From NCBI GenBank assembly GCA_947492105.1, contig CANLMN010000008.1:98133-162132 (forward strand): a DNA stretch of 64,000 bases, given 5' to 3'. The first letter of the stretch is position 1. Each line of letters begins with the position of its first letter. Of the stretch, positions 55,093-63,925 are shown piece after piece. The translations under genes were made by a program, and so were the position numbers. The notes beneath the pieces were generated by a model that saw nothing but the letters and a program-made list of their open reading frames with translations, did not search any database and had not been told where the DNA came from. This DNA comes from an uncultured Aquimarina sp. (lineage in GTDB: Bacteria; Bacteroidota; Bacteroidia; Flavobacteriales; Flavobacteriaceae).

Positions 55093-55472
55093 CCTGAGTT
55101 TGATTATTAAAACAAACAAATTTGATTTATTGTTTTTTAAGTAAAAAACAATACGCAATAAATCCAGTGATCATATTGCTAAGGAAATTATCAAAATTTC
55201 TGTGTCTAGAATGTTCAACTTAGCAAATATTTTTCAATTACGAATCAGTACCATCTGATGGGAAGGATATTTTTTTAGTATACTTTCATGTTTTTCCGTT
55301 TAGATTATCCACTAGATTAGTAGTATCGATTATTCTTCTTATTTCTAATACGAACTCAAGAGAATACTGTGTATTCTTCCTAATATCCCTTTAACTCTAA
55401 CTTTTTAAAGTGATTTGAAAAGACGTTTTAGATTGCTCAATGTTCTTTTTAAGCTTTATTAAACATAAAAAA

Positions 55473-55526
55473 TCATAATGCAAACCCATTTATTTGTCTT
55501 GAAACAAGAATAGATTTGCATTATGA
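55473..55526 (-). terminator. Terminator-like hairpin after the lipoprotein gene
   Basis: Perfect 12-base arms TCATAATGCAAA (55473-55484) and TTTGCATTATGA (55515-55526) enclose a 30-base loop. On the minus strand TTTTTTATG follows. It lies about 90 bases past the stop of the gene at 55616. Confidence 0.6.
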
Positions 55527-55615
55527 TATGCTTTCAAAAATTAATTAAGAACATGATATTCTTAATATTAAAAAATTAAAGCTATGATGATAGATTTAAT
55601 TTTTTAATTGATCCT

Positions 55616-56353
55616 CTAATTACAACTAAAATAACCAACCTGAGCAGCTGTAGTAAAACTAGTTCCTTCGTTAGGATTGTAACGAGATCTTAAAGTGGCA
55701 AGACAGTTCTCTAAAAAATCTGGAATAATGACAACAGTCGGTTCTTGTTGAGGAGCATTTCCAAATACAGCTAATGCTTCTTGACTATTTTGACCAAATT
55801 CACATGTTCTGTACTTTACAGTTACCCCGGCCATTCTACCATCACGTTGTCTGAAACCCATACCGATTACTCTACATGCAGGAGCTAATGTTAGAGTCTG
55901 TAAACTCCCACCACTTGAGGCTCCCAACCAATTAGTAGTTTTAGTTTGACCACTTGAAATGTCTTCAAAAACTAGTCTCATCCCTAAAAGATGTCGGCTG
56001 TTGGTTCTTACAAGAATATCAGAAAGCCTAAACCTATTACTGTTCACCCCTATAGTTAAGGTTGGAAAGCTAGCGGAGTCTTGTCCTGTTACTGAAGAAG
56101 TAGTATAGGTAATAGAGCTATTTTTTGATCCTTCATCATTTGTTTCAGAATCAACTATATCAGGTAATCTTTCTAGAGAATCATAATAATCTAATAGCTC
56201 CTTTTCTTCTTCAGGTGTTAAGATTTTGGGAAATACGATTCTAGAGTTGGAATTCTCTAAAGTCTCAACCTGTGTTTCTTTTTCATCAGTACTACAACTA
56301 AAACTTATAATGGCACTAGTTGCGATTAAGAGTGTTTTTTTTATAAAATTCAT
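55616..56353 (-). CDS. Lipoprotein with a possible lectin-like beta-sheet domain
   Basis: A 245-residue exported protein with a type II signal (MNFIKKTLLIATSAIISFSC, Cys20) and an acidic linker to about residue 75. The domain at about 85-185 has repeated strands with Gly turns (FRLSDILVRTNSRHLLGMRL, SSGGSLQTLTLAPACRVIGM, RQRDGRMAGVTVKYRTCEFG). This pattern recalls jacalin- or vitelline-layer-type beta-prism lectins. Four Cys could form disulfides. It begins 16 bases after the T9SS deaminase-like gene, so they are co-transcribed. Its location (lipid-anchored) argues against a classic cytosolic immunity protein. The function is unknown. Confidence 0.6.
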   Translation of the reverse strand: MNFIKKTLLIATSAIISFSCSTDEKETQVETLENSNSRIVFPKILTPEEEKELLDYYDSLERLPDIVDSETNDEGSKNSSITYTTSSVTGQDSASFPTLTIGVNSNRFRLSDILVRTNSRHLLGMRLVFEDISSGQTKTTNWLGASSGGSLQTLTLAPACRVIGMGFRQRDGRMAGVTVKYRTCEFGQNSQEALAVFGNAPQQEPTVVIIPDFLENCLATLRSRYNPNEGTSFTTAAQVGYFSCN

Positions 56354-56369
56354 ATTATTTGTGTTTTTT

Positions 56370-57923
56370 TTAATGATTAATTAATATTCTTTTTGTCAAA
56401 CGACCTTTATTTTTGTCTTCATATTCTAGGAAATATAATCCTTCACTCAAACTAGAGGTATCGATAATCTCTTTATTTTTAAGTGTATTGGTTGGTATTA
56501 ATATATTACCATAGACATCAATCAGCCTTGCTTTTGAATTTTCGGTATTATTTGAAATAATAAAGTAAGTGTTAGCTGGATTTGGATAGGTAATCAGATT
56601 TTGATCCTCATTTTTAAATAAAGGTTTCTTACTCTCGTTTTCATCAAGAGGTAAAATCCCATTATCCCTGTGGGATAAAAATCTTTTCGTTCTGGCAGAA
56701 ACAAATCTTTCTTTCGAAATGAAAAGATTGTTGCTTGCATCTCTGTCATGATGGAAATCACTATTAGGATTTATAAATGCCTTAATTCTATACTTACCAT
56801 TTGGCATTTTTCTAAGAATGTTTACAGAGAAATCTATCATTCGTTTTTCACCGTTTTCTCCAAACATATTGCTATAAATATTCTGATATGATTTCACCGT
56901 ATTCCATTTTGTACCGTCAAAATTTTGTAGATCTATTTTTACCATTAAAAAGGCATGCGATTTATTACGTGATTTAAGTTCCAATTCGACAGTTCCTTCA
57001 AACCTTCCCTTATTATCCAATTGACTCTGAGTGCTAACAGAATTAGACTCCGTGAAAGAAAAATCAGCGGTAAATAAATTATATAATGAATTAGGATCTC
57101 TACTACTTTTTTTACTTGCTTTTTGGCTTGCTTTTTGGCTTGCTTTTTGGCTTGCTTTTTGGCTTGCTTTTTGGCTTGAAGAACCTTTAAATAAAGCAGA
57201 ACCAAAATTGGACATAGGATCTTCTATTTGATCCAATGCAGTTTCGTACTGTGATGTGAAATTACCAGAAAATGTTTGATTAAATGGTCTTTTCCATTTT
57301 CTGGTATTTTTTGAAGTAGCACAACCAAACTCAACAGATAAAAACCCCATCGCTCCAGAGCAGTTACCACAAGGTGCTCTACTGGCACCAATTACCAAAT
57401 CTTCTGGCAAACCATCTTCTTGATCGAAGCTAGGAGCATTTGTAAAACGTAAACCAAAATAGTAATGGATTGCCATCTCTGCATGAACGTTCTCAGGTCT
57501 ATGAGCCAAATGATGCCAACCTTGACCAAATTCGGCACTTAAAGCTCCATTTGTTGATAGAACAGCACTTACAGATCGAGGAAAAGCAGTAGGTGTTACG
57601 TTACCTAATATCGTTACTAAGACGTCTGCAAAACTACTGATACCACATTTATCTGCTATTATGCTTCGAACCTCATCATAAGCTCCTTCATAAGTAACTC
57701 CCTCTCTTGGGAAACTAGTATTACTGGATGCCACAACAAAATATTCTTGGTCATTAAAGGTATATGAACCTACAGCGATAGTTTGCTGAGAGCTTCCAGG
57801 AGAAAGAGATCTACGGATACAGTCTGCGATATCTTTCAATGTTTGAGTACTTCTACCGTTAGCGAACCCTGTAATGCACATCAATAGAGTAATTAATAAT
57901 AGTGTGTTTTTTCTTTTTTTCAT
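56370..57923 (-). CDS. T9SS-exported protein with cytidine-deaminase-like domain
   Basis: A 517-residue secreted protein with a signal peptide at 1-23 (TLLLITLLMCITGFANG). Residues about 25-215 hold the zinc-deaminase signature: HAE (147-149) and PCGNC (184-188), the order and spacing of nucleotide and toxin deaminases. A hydrophilic linker with five KASQ units follows (near 255-278). A beta-sandwich of about 110 residues (about 285-395) comes next. The C-terminus (LITYPNPANTYFIISN to LTKRILINH) is a type A T9SS sorting domain. A deaminase exported to the surface is unusual; it could act on nucleosides or as a toxin on other cells. The lipoprotein gene follows after 16 bases. Confidence 0.8.
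   Translation of the reverse strand: MKKRKNTLLLITLLMCITGFANGRSTQTLKDIADCIRRSLSPGSSQQTIAVGSYTFNDQEYFVVASSNTSFPREGVTYEGAYDEVRSIIADKCGISSFADVLVTILGNVTPTAFPRSVSAVLSTNGALSAEFGQGWHHLAHRPENVHAEMAIHYYFGLRFTNAPSFDQEDGLPEDLVIGASRAPCGNCSGAMGFLSVEFGCATSKNTRKWKRPFNQTFSGNFTSQYETALDQIEDPMSNFGSALFKGSSSQKASQKASQKASQKASQKASKKSSRDPNSLYNLFTADFSFTESNSVSTQSQLDNKGRFEGTVELELKSRNKSHAFLMVKIDLQNFDGTKWNTVKSYQNIYSNMFGENGEKRMIDFSVNILRKMPNGKYRIKAFINPNSDFHHDRDASNNLFISKERFVSARTKRFLSHRDNGILPLDENESKKPLFKNEDQNLITYPNPANTYFIISNNTENSKARLIDVYGNILIPTNTLKNKEIIDTSSLSEGLYFLEYEDKNKGRLTKRILINH
57115..57174. repeat. 12-base tandem repeat encoding KASQ
   Basis: Five perfect units of CTTGCTTTTTGG (plus strand), in frame with the coding sequence on the minus strand, which gives Lys-Ala-Ser-Gln repeats in the linker of the deaminase-like protein. 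Copy number could change by slippage without a frameshift. Confidence 0.95.
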
Positions 57924-58021
57924 AGTGTTTTGTTTTATATTTACATCGAAGTTACTATCAAATAAAAAGAACTTCTAACTCTATCGCCAACTTCTTTTGT
58001 CCATATGAATTAGAAGTATAC

Positions 58022-58169
58022 TATACTACTCAATTTAGTATACTCAATATGGCCTATTACCTGATTCTTTTTCCATCTCAATACTTGTTCATTATCGCAT
58101 AATTGATACATATGATATAATCACAGTATTTTTTCATAGAGAAGTGGTGTATTTTTTATTTGCTATAAA
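58022..58169 (+). repeat. Family B repeat, right copy of a near-identical direct repeat pair
   Basis: This is the partner of 54944-55092 in the same orientation, with about 97 percent identity by eye over 148 bases. The two copies lie about 3.1 kb apart. The other family B copies are much more diverged, so this pair arose by recent duplication. Confidence 0.85.
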
Positions 58170-58307
58170 ATGCTATTTTTTGTGCAGTTTTCGTTTTTTA
58201 TTTCCTCCTAGTACCGGTATGAAGTTCAAATACTAAGTCAATGGCTCGTTTAACTTTATTGCAAAAAAATAGGAGGAGCAGAAGTGATACCATGTATCCT
58301 ATGGATT

Positions 58308-58455
58308 CACTGAGGTAAAATTTTATTTTTTTGCCTTAGCTTCAGTATAAAAATAACCCGTAGCTAAGGTTATGCTTGATGTTTTTTGCTGAAGCTGAAA
58401 CATCAAAATCTTAATCTTTCTTTCCAGTAAATTCAAACAACAAATGGTATAAAGT
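58308..58455 (+). repeat. Dispersed intergenic repeat, family C copy 3
   Basis: Blocks shared with the other C copies are GATTCACTGAGGTAAAATT, TTGCCTTAGCTTCAG, GTAGCTAAGGTTATGCTTGATG, TGCTGAAGCTGAAAC, ATCTTAATCTTTCTTTCC and TTCAAACAACAAATGGTAT. Its core GCTAAGGTTATGC is also found in family B. Confidence 0.7.
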
Positions 58456-58565
58456 GTAAAAACCACCTTATCTGGTTCAGTTTTTCTCGTTTCCAGTCAA
58501 CAACGAAAAGTCAAGATGAGTTGATTTGTAAAGAAACTTAAGAGAAGTAAAACGAATCATACCAG

Positions 58566-58725
58566 TCAAAACGTAATTGCAGGCTAAAATAACTGAACTA
58601 TTTTTCGTTAGTTTGGAACTGTCAAGTTTAAGCATAACCTTGGTTACAGGTTAACTGAATAGTAAAAAATAATAGAAAAAGAAGTAGTTAATGGTAGCCT
58701 ATCATTATTTTTTAAATGGTGTCAT
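58566..58725 (+). repeat. Dispersed intergenic repeat, family A copy 4
   Basis: It aligns with 2945-3090 and 32690-32840 through GTAATTGCAGGCTAAAATAA, TGAACTATTTTTCG, AGTTTAAGCATAACC, GGTTAACTGAATAGTAAAAA, AGAAAAAGAAG and ATTATTTTTTAAATGGTG. Confidence 0.6.
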
Positions 58726-58919
58726 ATAGTCATTTTCAAGATTCAGACCATATTCTGACACCCTACATTCCATTCATCTATAAAGTTTATTAGATATGAA
58801 AAAATCAAACTATAAGCCCCATCTAGTTCACTATACGTGATGTATGGAACGGTAATTATTTTAAAAATACGAGAATTAAGAAGAGTCTTTTGAAAATTAC
58901 TAAAACCTATACCTAAATT

Positions 58920-59207
58920 TTAGCGCATATTACGTTTTATAGGTCCTGTAATATCATCGATATCATCTTTTGCTTTGTCCAATTCTTTTCTAAAATCTTT
59001 GGTGATATCCAAATCAACACCGTGAGTGTCGGCGCTTTTGGTTATTTCATGTTTGATCTCATTAGTTGCATTACGAATAGTTCTCATTCCTTTACCCAAA
59101 CCACGAGCAATCTCTGGTACTTTATCTGCACCAAAAACCATGACCAAAATAAAGACGATAAATGCAATTTCGGCACCACTAATAAATAAAGGCAATACAA
59201 CTATCAT
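58920..59207 (-). CDS. tatA: TatA/TatB-family twin-arginine translocase component
   Basis: A 95-residue protein with one short N-terminal membrane helix (ISGAEIAFIVFILVMVFGADKVPEIARGLGKG, about 9-39), the FG hinge in VFGADKVPE, an amphipathic helix and a charged acidic/basic tail. It forms the pore that exports folded proteins with twin-arginine signals. In this phylum TatA and TatC are often unlinked, as here. The TatA/B/E distinction cannot be made with certainty. It is about 60 bases past the M1 peptidase gene on the same strand. Confidence 0.9.
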   Translation of the reverse strand: MIVVLPLFISGAEIAFIVFILVMVFGADKVPEIARGLGKGMRTIRNATNEIKHEITKSADTHGVDLDITKDFRKELDKAKDDIDDITGPIKRNMR

Positions 59208-59269
59208 AAACGCAAAGATACCAAAAAAGGAGTTCTATTGAAACATTAAAATCATAAAGCAACAAAAGT

Positions 59270-61552
59270 TTATTGCTTTATCTCCCTTTTGAATTGACTA
59301 AACTCTGATACATTCTGTTTTTTGGGCCAGCTATTATTCGTGGTATCTATATCTGCTGTTTCTAGCTTTGGATCCACAACAATAGAGATAACTTCTTTGT
59401 TTGTAGCCAATACTTTATGCACCTCTTTATCATTTTTTCTCCATATTTGAGCTGGATACTTTATCATCTCCTTACTACCATCTGCATACGTATACTCTAC
59501 GATAATTGGCATTACCAACCCTCCTGGTTTTTCAAATGTTACTTCGTAAAAGTACTTTGGTGTTTTCAGTTTTTTACGTTCTTTTTCTGTAAAATTATCC
59601 ATCAAATATGACTTTAACGCTACGGAATTATCTGCAAGATTTCCTTTGGCCAAATCTTCTGTAAAGTCATCGCTGCCCTCTTTGGCTATGTAAACCAAGG
59701 GAATCAAATCATTTTCATTCATACCACGTTGACCAATAAATTCTTTTGTTGCCTTATTAATTTTTGATGAGACATAAAACTTTTTGACATCTTTGATACC
59801 TATATCTGTATAATCAGTCGTATAGAACCATCCTCTCCAAAACCAATCCAAATCTACTGCAGAGGCATCTTCTATAGTCCTAAAGAAGTCCTCTGGTGTT
59901 GGGTGTTTAAACTTCCATCGGTTTGCATATGTTTTGAATGCATAATCAAACAATTCTCTTCCCATAATAGTTTCTCTCAAAATATTAAGAGCTGTTCCTG
60001 GTTTGGCATATGCATTGGAACCAAATTGATAGATATTATTTGATTGCGTCATAATTGGAGCAATGAAGCTCTGATCTCCGCTCATGTAAGGAACTATCTT
60101 TGATGCCGGACCTCGTCGCGATGGGTAATCTTTTTCAAAGTCTTGTTCTGCTACATATTGCAAAAAAGTATTCAATCCTTCATCCATCCATGTCCATTGA
60201 CGCTCATCACTATTCACAATCATCGGGAAATAATTATGTCCAACCTCATGTATTATGACACTAATCATCCCGTATTTTACTCGCTCGCTATAAGTTCCAT
60301 CCGGATTAGGTCGCCCCCAATTCCAACAAATCATGGGATATTCCATTCCTTGATTCTTTGCATGTACAGAAATCGCCTTGTGATATGGATACTCAAAAGT
60401 CATTCTACTGTATGACTTTAAGGTACTGGCTACTGCCTTTGTAGAATATTCTTCCCACAGCGGATTTCCTTCTTTGGGATACATAGAAACTGCCATTACA
60501 TCTTTGTTACCCACTTTGACTGCCATCATATCCCAAACAAAACGTCGTGACGTCGCAAAGGCAAAATCTCTAACATTGGTCGCCTTGAGTTTCCATGTTT
60601 TTTTTGTTGTCGCCTTTTGTTTTTCTGCACGTTCTGCCTCTTTCTGTGTCACAATAAAAACAGGCGTATCATAGGACTTTTTTGCTTTTTCGTAACGCGC
60701 TAACATTTCCTTTGTATAGACTTCTTTCCTATTGGTCAAAACACCAGTTCCATCAAGCATATGATCCGAAGGAACTGTAATATTCACTTCAAAATTCCCG
60801 AAAGGAAGCGCAAACTCTCCTCTACCCCAAAATTGTGAGTTTTGCCATCCTTCTACATCATTATATACAGCCATACGCGGATAGAATTGCGCTATAACAT
60901 ATACTCTATTGTCATCTTCTTTGAAATATTCATAACCTGAACGAGCACGATTCATAACATGATCATTTATTTGGTAAGACCATTTTATTTTAAATGTAAA
61001 TTTACCCCCAGGCTTTAAGTCTGCGGGCATTTCTACACGCATCATTGTTTGATTAATGACAAAAGGGAGCGCTCCTCCATCTTTACTTTCTACACTTGCT
61101 ATTTTAAATCCACCATCAAAAGGCTCCGTCATGTATTTTTTTACAAAATTCTCTGGAATTTCTGCGGGGTCAACCACAGCAGATTCTATCAGGGGTGATT
61201 TACTATCTTTTTCGCGAACATTCTGATCTAATTGCACCCATAAAAACTCGAGTTTATCAGGAGAATTATTGGTGTAAGTGATGGTTTCTTGCCCCGAAAG
61301 AATCGCATTGACATCATCAATTTCGACATCCATCTTGTAATCCGCTTGTTGCTGATAATATGCTGCGCCTGGTGCTCCAGAACCTGTACGATACATATTC
61401 GGGGTCGCAAATTCGTCATACAATTGACGGAATTTATTACTATTCTTATGCCCTAACTGACGTTTACCAGATCCAACGCGCTCTTGTTGAGCCACTAATG
61501 AATAGGACATCAAAAATAAAACTGCGGTAATCCCCAAAAAAATATTTCTCAT
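59270..61552 (-). CDS. M1 family metallopeptidase (gluzincin), exported
   Basis: A secreted aminopeptidase-like enzyme of 760 residues with a signal peptide (MRNIFLGITAVLFLMSYSLVAQ). I take the ATG at 61552 because it begins this signal; the in-frame ATG at 61630 would add 26 residues and overlap the next gene. The zinc site is HEVGHN (near residue 435), with the third ligand Glu in WTWMDEGLNTFLQY as in M1 enzymes. The N-terminal part has the M1-type beta domain (YKMDVEIDDVNAILSGQETI). It is probably co-transcribed with the small exported protein encoded 70 bases upstream. The substrate is unknown. Confidence 0.9.
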   Translation of the reverse strand: MRNIFLGITAVLFLMSYSLVAQQERVGSGKRQLGHKNSNKFRQLYDEFATPNMYRTGSGAPGAAYYQQQADYKMDVEIDDVNAILSGQETITYTNNSPDKLEFLWVQLDQNVREKDSKSPLIESAVVDPAEIPENFVKKYMTEPFDGGFKIASVESKDGGALPFVINQTMMRVEMPADLKPGGKFTFKIKWSYQINDHVMNRARSGYEYFKEDDNRVYVIAQFYPRMAVYNDVEGWQNSQFWGRGEFALPFGNFEVNITVPSDHMLDGTGVLTNRKEVYTKEMLARYEKAKKSYDTPVFIVTQKEAERAEKQKATTKKTWKLKATNVRDFAFATSRRFVWDMMAVKVGNKDVMAVSMYPKEGNPLWEEYSTKAVASTLKSYSRMTFEYPYHKAISVHAKNQGMEYPMICWNWGRPNPDGTYSERVKYGMISVIIHEVGHNYFPMIVNSDERQWTWMDEGLNTFLQYVAEQDFEKDYPSRRGPASKIVPYMSGDQSFIAPIMTQSNNIYQFGSNAYAKPGTALNILRETIMGRELFDYAFKTYANRWKFKHPTPEDFFRTIEDASAVDLDWFWRGWFYTTDYTDIGIKDVKKFYVSSKINKATKEFIGQRGMNENDLIPLVYIAKEGSDDFTEDLAKGNLADNSVALKSYLMDNFTEKERKKLKTPKYFYEVTFEKPGGLVMPIIVEYTYADGSKEMIKYPAQIWRKNDKEVHKVLATNKEVISIVVDPKLETADIDTTNNSWPKKQNVSEFSQFKREIKQ

Positions 61553-61622
61553 ATAAAAACTTAAATTCAAAAACTCAAAATATGTAAAGTGCAAATTAAT
61601 TTTTTTATCAACCGCAGCCCAT

Positions 61623-62147
61623 TTATTCACTAAACTTTAACACTCCTTTTGGTTTTTCTCTTTCTAGTATTAAACTTTTTCTATCAGTATTTTTCTTTAC
61701 ATGAATAATATTCTGTTGTTCCTCAAAAATATCGAATAGAATTTTGTTTTCTATTTCTAGAATAGTCGGATCTACTACTTTTTTTACTTCCAAAAAACAA
61801 ATGACTAAATCATCTTCATATTTTTTTCCCAGAAACTGTATTTCTCTTATTTTTTTGTCGACAATGAGTTGCATTTTCTCATCAAAATACTTGGCGATAT
61901 ACCTATCTACCTGTTCTTGATTTTTGGAAACATCGAGAACCGCATCTTCATCATATCTTTCCTGTAACAATCGTTCCAAATCATCAATAAAGACTCTTGA
62001 TATAATTTGTAGTGAAGCCTCTTGACTATCATATTCTATCTGTGTGACACTTACATAAAATTTATGCATATTAATGAATCCAAATAACAAAGGCAATATC
62101 ACAATGATTGCTACGCAGGAGTATCTTTTATATAATTTTGCTCTCAT
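61623..62147 (-). CDS. Small exported protein (DUF6702-like)
   Basis: A 174-residue protein with an N-terminal signal or anchor (CVAIIVILPLLFGFINM) followed by HKFYVSVTQIEYDSQEASLQIISRVFIDDLE, a start that I associate with the family DUF6702, found next to M1 peptidases in flavobacteria (from memory). The rest is helical and charged, with no catalytic motif. It precedes the M1 peptidase gene by 70 bases on the same strand, so a functional link is plausible but unproven. Confidence 0.72.
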   Translation of the reverse strand: MRAKLYKRYSCVAIIVILPLLFGFINMHKFYVSVTQIEYDSQEASLQIISRVFIDDLERLLQERYDEDAVLDVSKNQEQVDRYIAKYFDEKMQLIVDKKIREIQFLGKKYEDDLVICFLEVKKVVDPTILEIENKILFDIFEEQQNIIHVKKNTDRKSLILEREKPKGVLKFSE

Positions 62148-62227
62148 AAATACTATTCCATTTTTCTAATCATCTTTACTCTTTACAAGTTTTGTACTTT
62201 TACAACGCATAATCATCATAATAAAGA

Positions 62228-62370
62228 GACTTATACCAAATTAAGTATTTAGTATCGTATTAGAATTGTTCTTTTTCTATCTAAATGCCTTCCATTATTC
62301 CATAGCTAAGGCTATGTAATAATGATCATGGTGTTCCGTAAAAAAATATAGGCATTACTACGATATTACA
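62228..62370 (+). repeat. Dispersed intergenic repeat, family B copy 2
   Basis: It aligns with 41828-41985 over TATACCAAATTA, TTGTTCTTTTTCTATCTAAATGCCTT, ATTCCATAGCTAAGGCTATG and ATGGTGTT. It lies in the divergent gap before the Asp-box lipoprotein gene. Confidence 0.6.
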
Positions 62371-62413
62371 CACCTGAATTGGTCTTAAATTTATTTTCAA
62401 AAGTACTAAAACC

Positions 62414-63772
62414 ATGTATAAATATCGATCCTTCTACTTCTTTGTTTTCTTGTTGTGTTATTGTTTGTTTTCTTGCAAGAGCACTACGCCCCTAGAAGAA
62501 CCTGTGTTTCCAACAACTATACAAACAACATCTCAAACTAGCACTCCTGCGAATGTCAAAATATTCGAAACAACTAACGGCAACAAATTAGGGCCGTGCG
62601 AACCTAGTATTTTTATCAATCCCAAAAAACCAAATCAATTGGTTGCTGGAAGTGTCATTGACTTTGTACATCGCTCTATGGATGGTGGAAAAACATGGAA
62701 AACACAACAACTAAAAAGTACATTGGGAATTTGGGGGGATCCTGTAATCACAGCTGACAAAAATGGAACTTTCTACTATTTTCATCTCAGTGATCCCGAA
62801 GGTACTAATTGGAGTAGCTCAAAAATTCTGGATCAAATTGTTGTACAAAAAAGCACTGATTTTGGCACTACATGGAGTTCTGGTGTTGGGATTGGGCATA
62901 ATCCTCCCAAACAACAAGATAAACAATGGGCGAGCTCCAATCCTATCACAGGAGAACTCTACGTTACTTGGACGGAATTTGATCGATACGGAAGTACGAA
63001 TCCAAAAGATATGTCTAGGATCTTATTTTCCAGTTCTAAAGATAGTGGAGCAACATGGTCTAACCCTATGGCTATAAATCAATATAATGGAGATTGTATT
63101 GACAAGGACAATACCGTAGAAGGAGCTGTTCCGGCTAGTGACGGAAAAAACCTTTATGTCGCTTGGACATTCAACAATAAAATTTGGTTTGATTACAGCA
63201 CCGACAATGGCAAAACATGGCAAGAAAAAGATATTATAATCACCTCACAACAATCTGGATGGGATTTTACGGTACCAGGAATCAAACGAGTTAATGGCAT
63301 GCCTGTTACCGGAGTAGACAATTCTGACAGTGTACACAAAGGCACTATTTATGTCAACTGGTCTGATCAAGTTACTCCAGAGGATACAGATATTTTTATA
63401 TCCAAATCAATCGACAAAGGAAAAACATGGAGTCCTCCCAAACGTGTCAATACAGATAGTACCAAAACGCATCAATTCCTGACTTGGATGAGTATTGATC
63501 CGGCTACAGGCTATATTTATATCGTCTACTATGATCGTAGTGCTTATGACAACCGCAATACTGATGTCAGTCTAGCTGTTTCTAAAGATGGTGGAACCAC
63601 ATTTACTTCTAAAATTATTTCAGAAAAGCCTTTTGATCCTACTGGCGCCTCCTTCTTTGGTGATTATAACTGTATCCATGCACTCAATGGGCATATTCGT
63701 CCTATCTGGACTCGCTATGAAAATAAAAAACTGAGTATTTGGACTGCACTCATCAACACAGAAAACAAGTAG
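62414..63772 (+). CDS. Asp-box (BNR/sialidase-like) beta-propeller lipoprotein
   Basis: A 452-residue exported lipoprotein with signal FFVFLLCYCLFSC and a probable lipid Cys in LFSCKSTT. Six Asp-box motifs of the S-x-D-x-G-x-T-W type are seen: SMDGGKTW, STDFGTTW, SKDSGATW, STDNGKTW, SIDKGKTW and SKDGGTTF, the pattern of a six-bladed propeller. This fold occurs in sialidases and in other glycoside hydrolases and binding proteins. I do not see the FRIP-type Arg motif of true sialidases, so exo-sialidase activity is not claimed. It is a single gene with repeat-bearing gaps on both sides. Confidence 0.82.
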   Translation: MYKYRSFYFFVFLLCYCLFSCKSTTPLEEPVFPTTIQTTSQTSTPANVKIFETTNGNKLGPCEPSIFINPKKPNQLVAGSVIDFVHRSMDGGKTWKTQQLKSTLGIWGDPVITADKNGTFYYFHLSDPEGTNWSSSKILDQIVVQKSTDFGTTWSSGVGIGHNPPKQQDKQWASSNPITGELYVTWTEFDRYGSTNPKDMSRILFSSSKDSGATWSNPMAINQYNGDCIDKDNTVEGAVPASDGKNLYVAWTFNNKIWFDYSTDNGKTWQEKDIIITSQQSGWDFTVPGIKRVNGMPVTGVDNSDSVHKGTIYVNWSDQVTPEDTDIFISKSIDKGKTWSPPKRVNTDSTKTHQFLTWMSIDPATGYIYIVYYDRSAYDNRNTDVSLAVSKDGGTTFTSKIISEKPFDPTGASFFGDYNCIHALNGHIRPIWTRYENKKLSIWTALINTENK

Positions 63773-63865
63773 ATTATATCCAACATATCTCGACTTATTT
63801 TGACTAGTTGTAAGCTACAAATCTTAAACATTAACAACAACCATTGTTTAGTCCCAAACTAGCTA

Positions 63866-63925
63866 TACAATACTATTTAAAAAATAATTACAGGCTAATC
63901 ATTCGGTTCTTTCTCTATCTAAATA
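63866..63925 (-). repeat. Family A repeat fragment (inverted) near the window end
   Basis: AAAAAATAATTACAGGCTAAT and TTCGGTTCTTTCTCTA are the complement of the tail block of the copy at 32690-32840. The copy stops at about 63925, where a putative insertion-sequence end begins. Confidence 0.6.

Larger units (their letters stand above)
54666..55615. other. Long intergenic region with repeat B3 and a hairpin
   Basis: This is 950 AT-rich bases without a gene. They contain the left copy of a direct repeat (54944-55092) and a terminator-like hairpin at 55473-55526. I recognise nothing else in the rest. Confidence 0.45.
57924..58919. other. Long intergenic region made of repeats B4, C3 and A4
   Basis: This is 996 bases with no gene. 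In order they hold the right direct repeat (58022-58169), a family C copy (58308-58455) and a family A copy (58566-58725). A sequence AAAGTCAAGATGAGTT at about 58508 also resembles one at about 42035. The gap is a local hotspot for repeat insertion. Confidence 0.6.

Noticed and set aside
57115-57174. CRISPR array
   Set aside because: The units are 12 bases without spacers and lie in frame inside a gene; no cas genes are in the window.
57031-57231. ORF with repeated Phe-Trp-Leu-Ala opposite the deaminase gene
   Set aside because: It is the antisense of the 12-base KASQ repeat; the minus-strand frame has a signal peptide, domains and a T9SS end.
62414-63772. Calling the Asp-box protein a true sialidase
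   Set aside because: Asp boxes occur in many propellers, and the FRIP-type Arg motif and Tyr/Glu pair of sialidases were not found.
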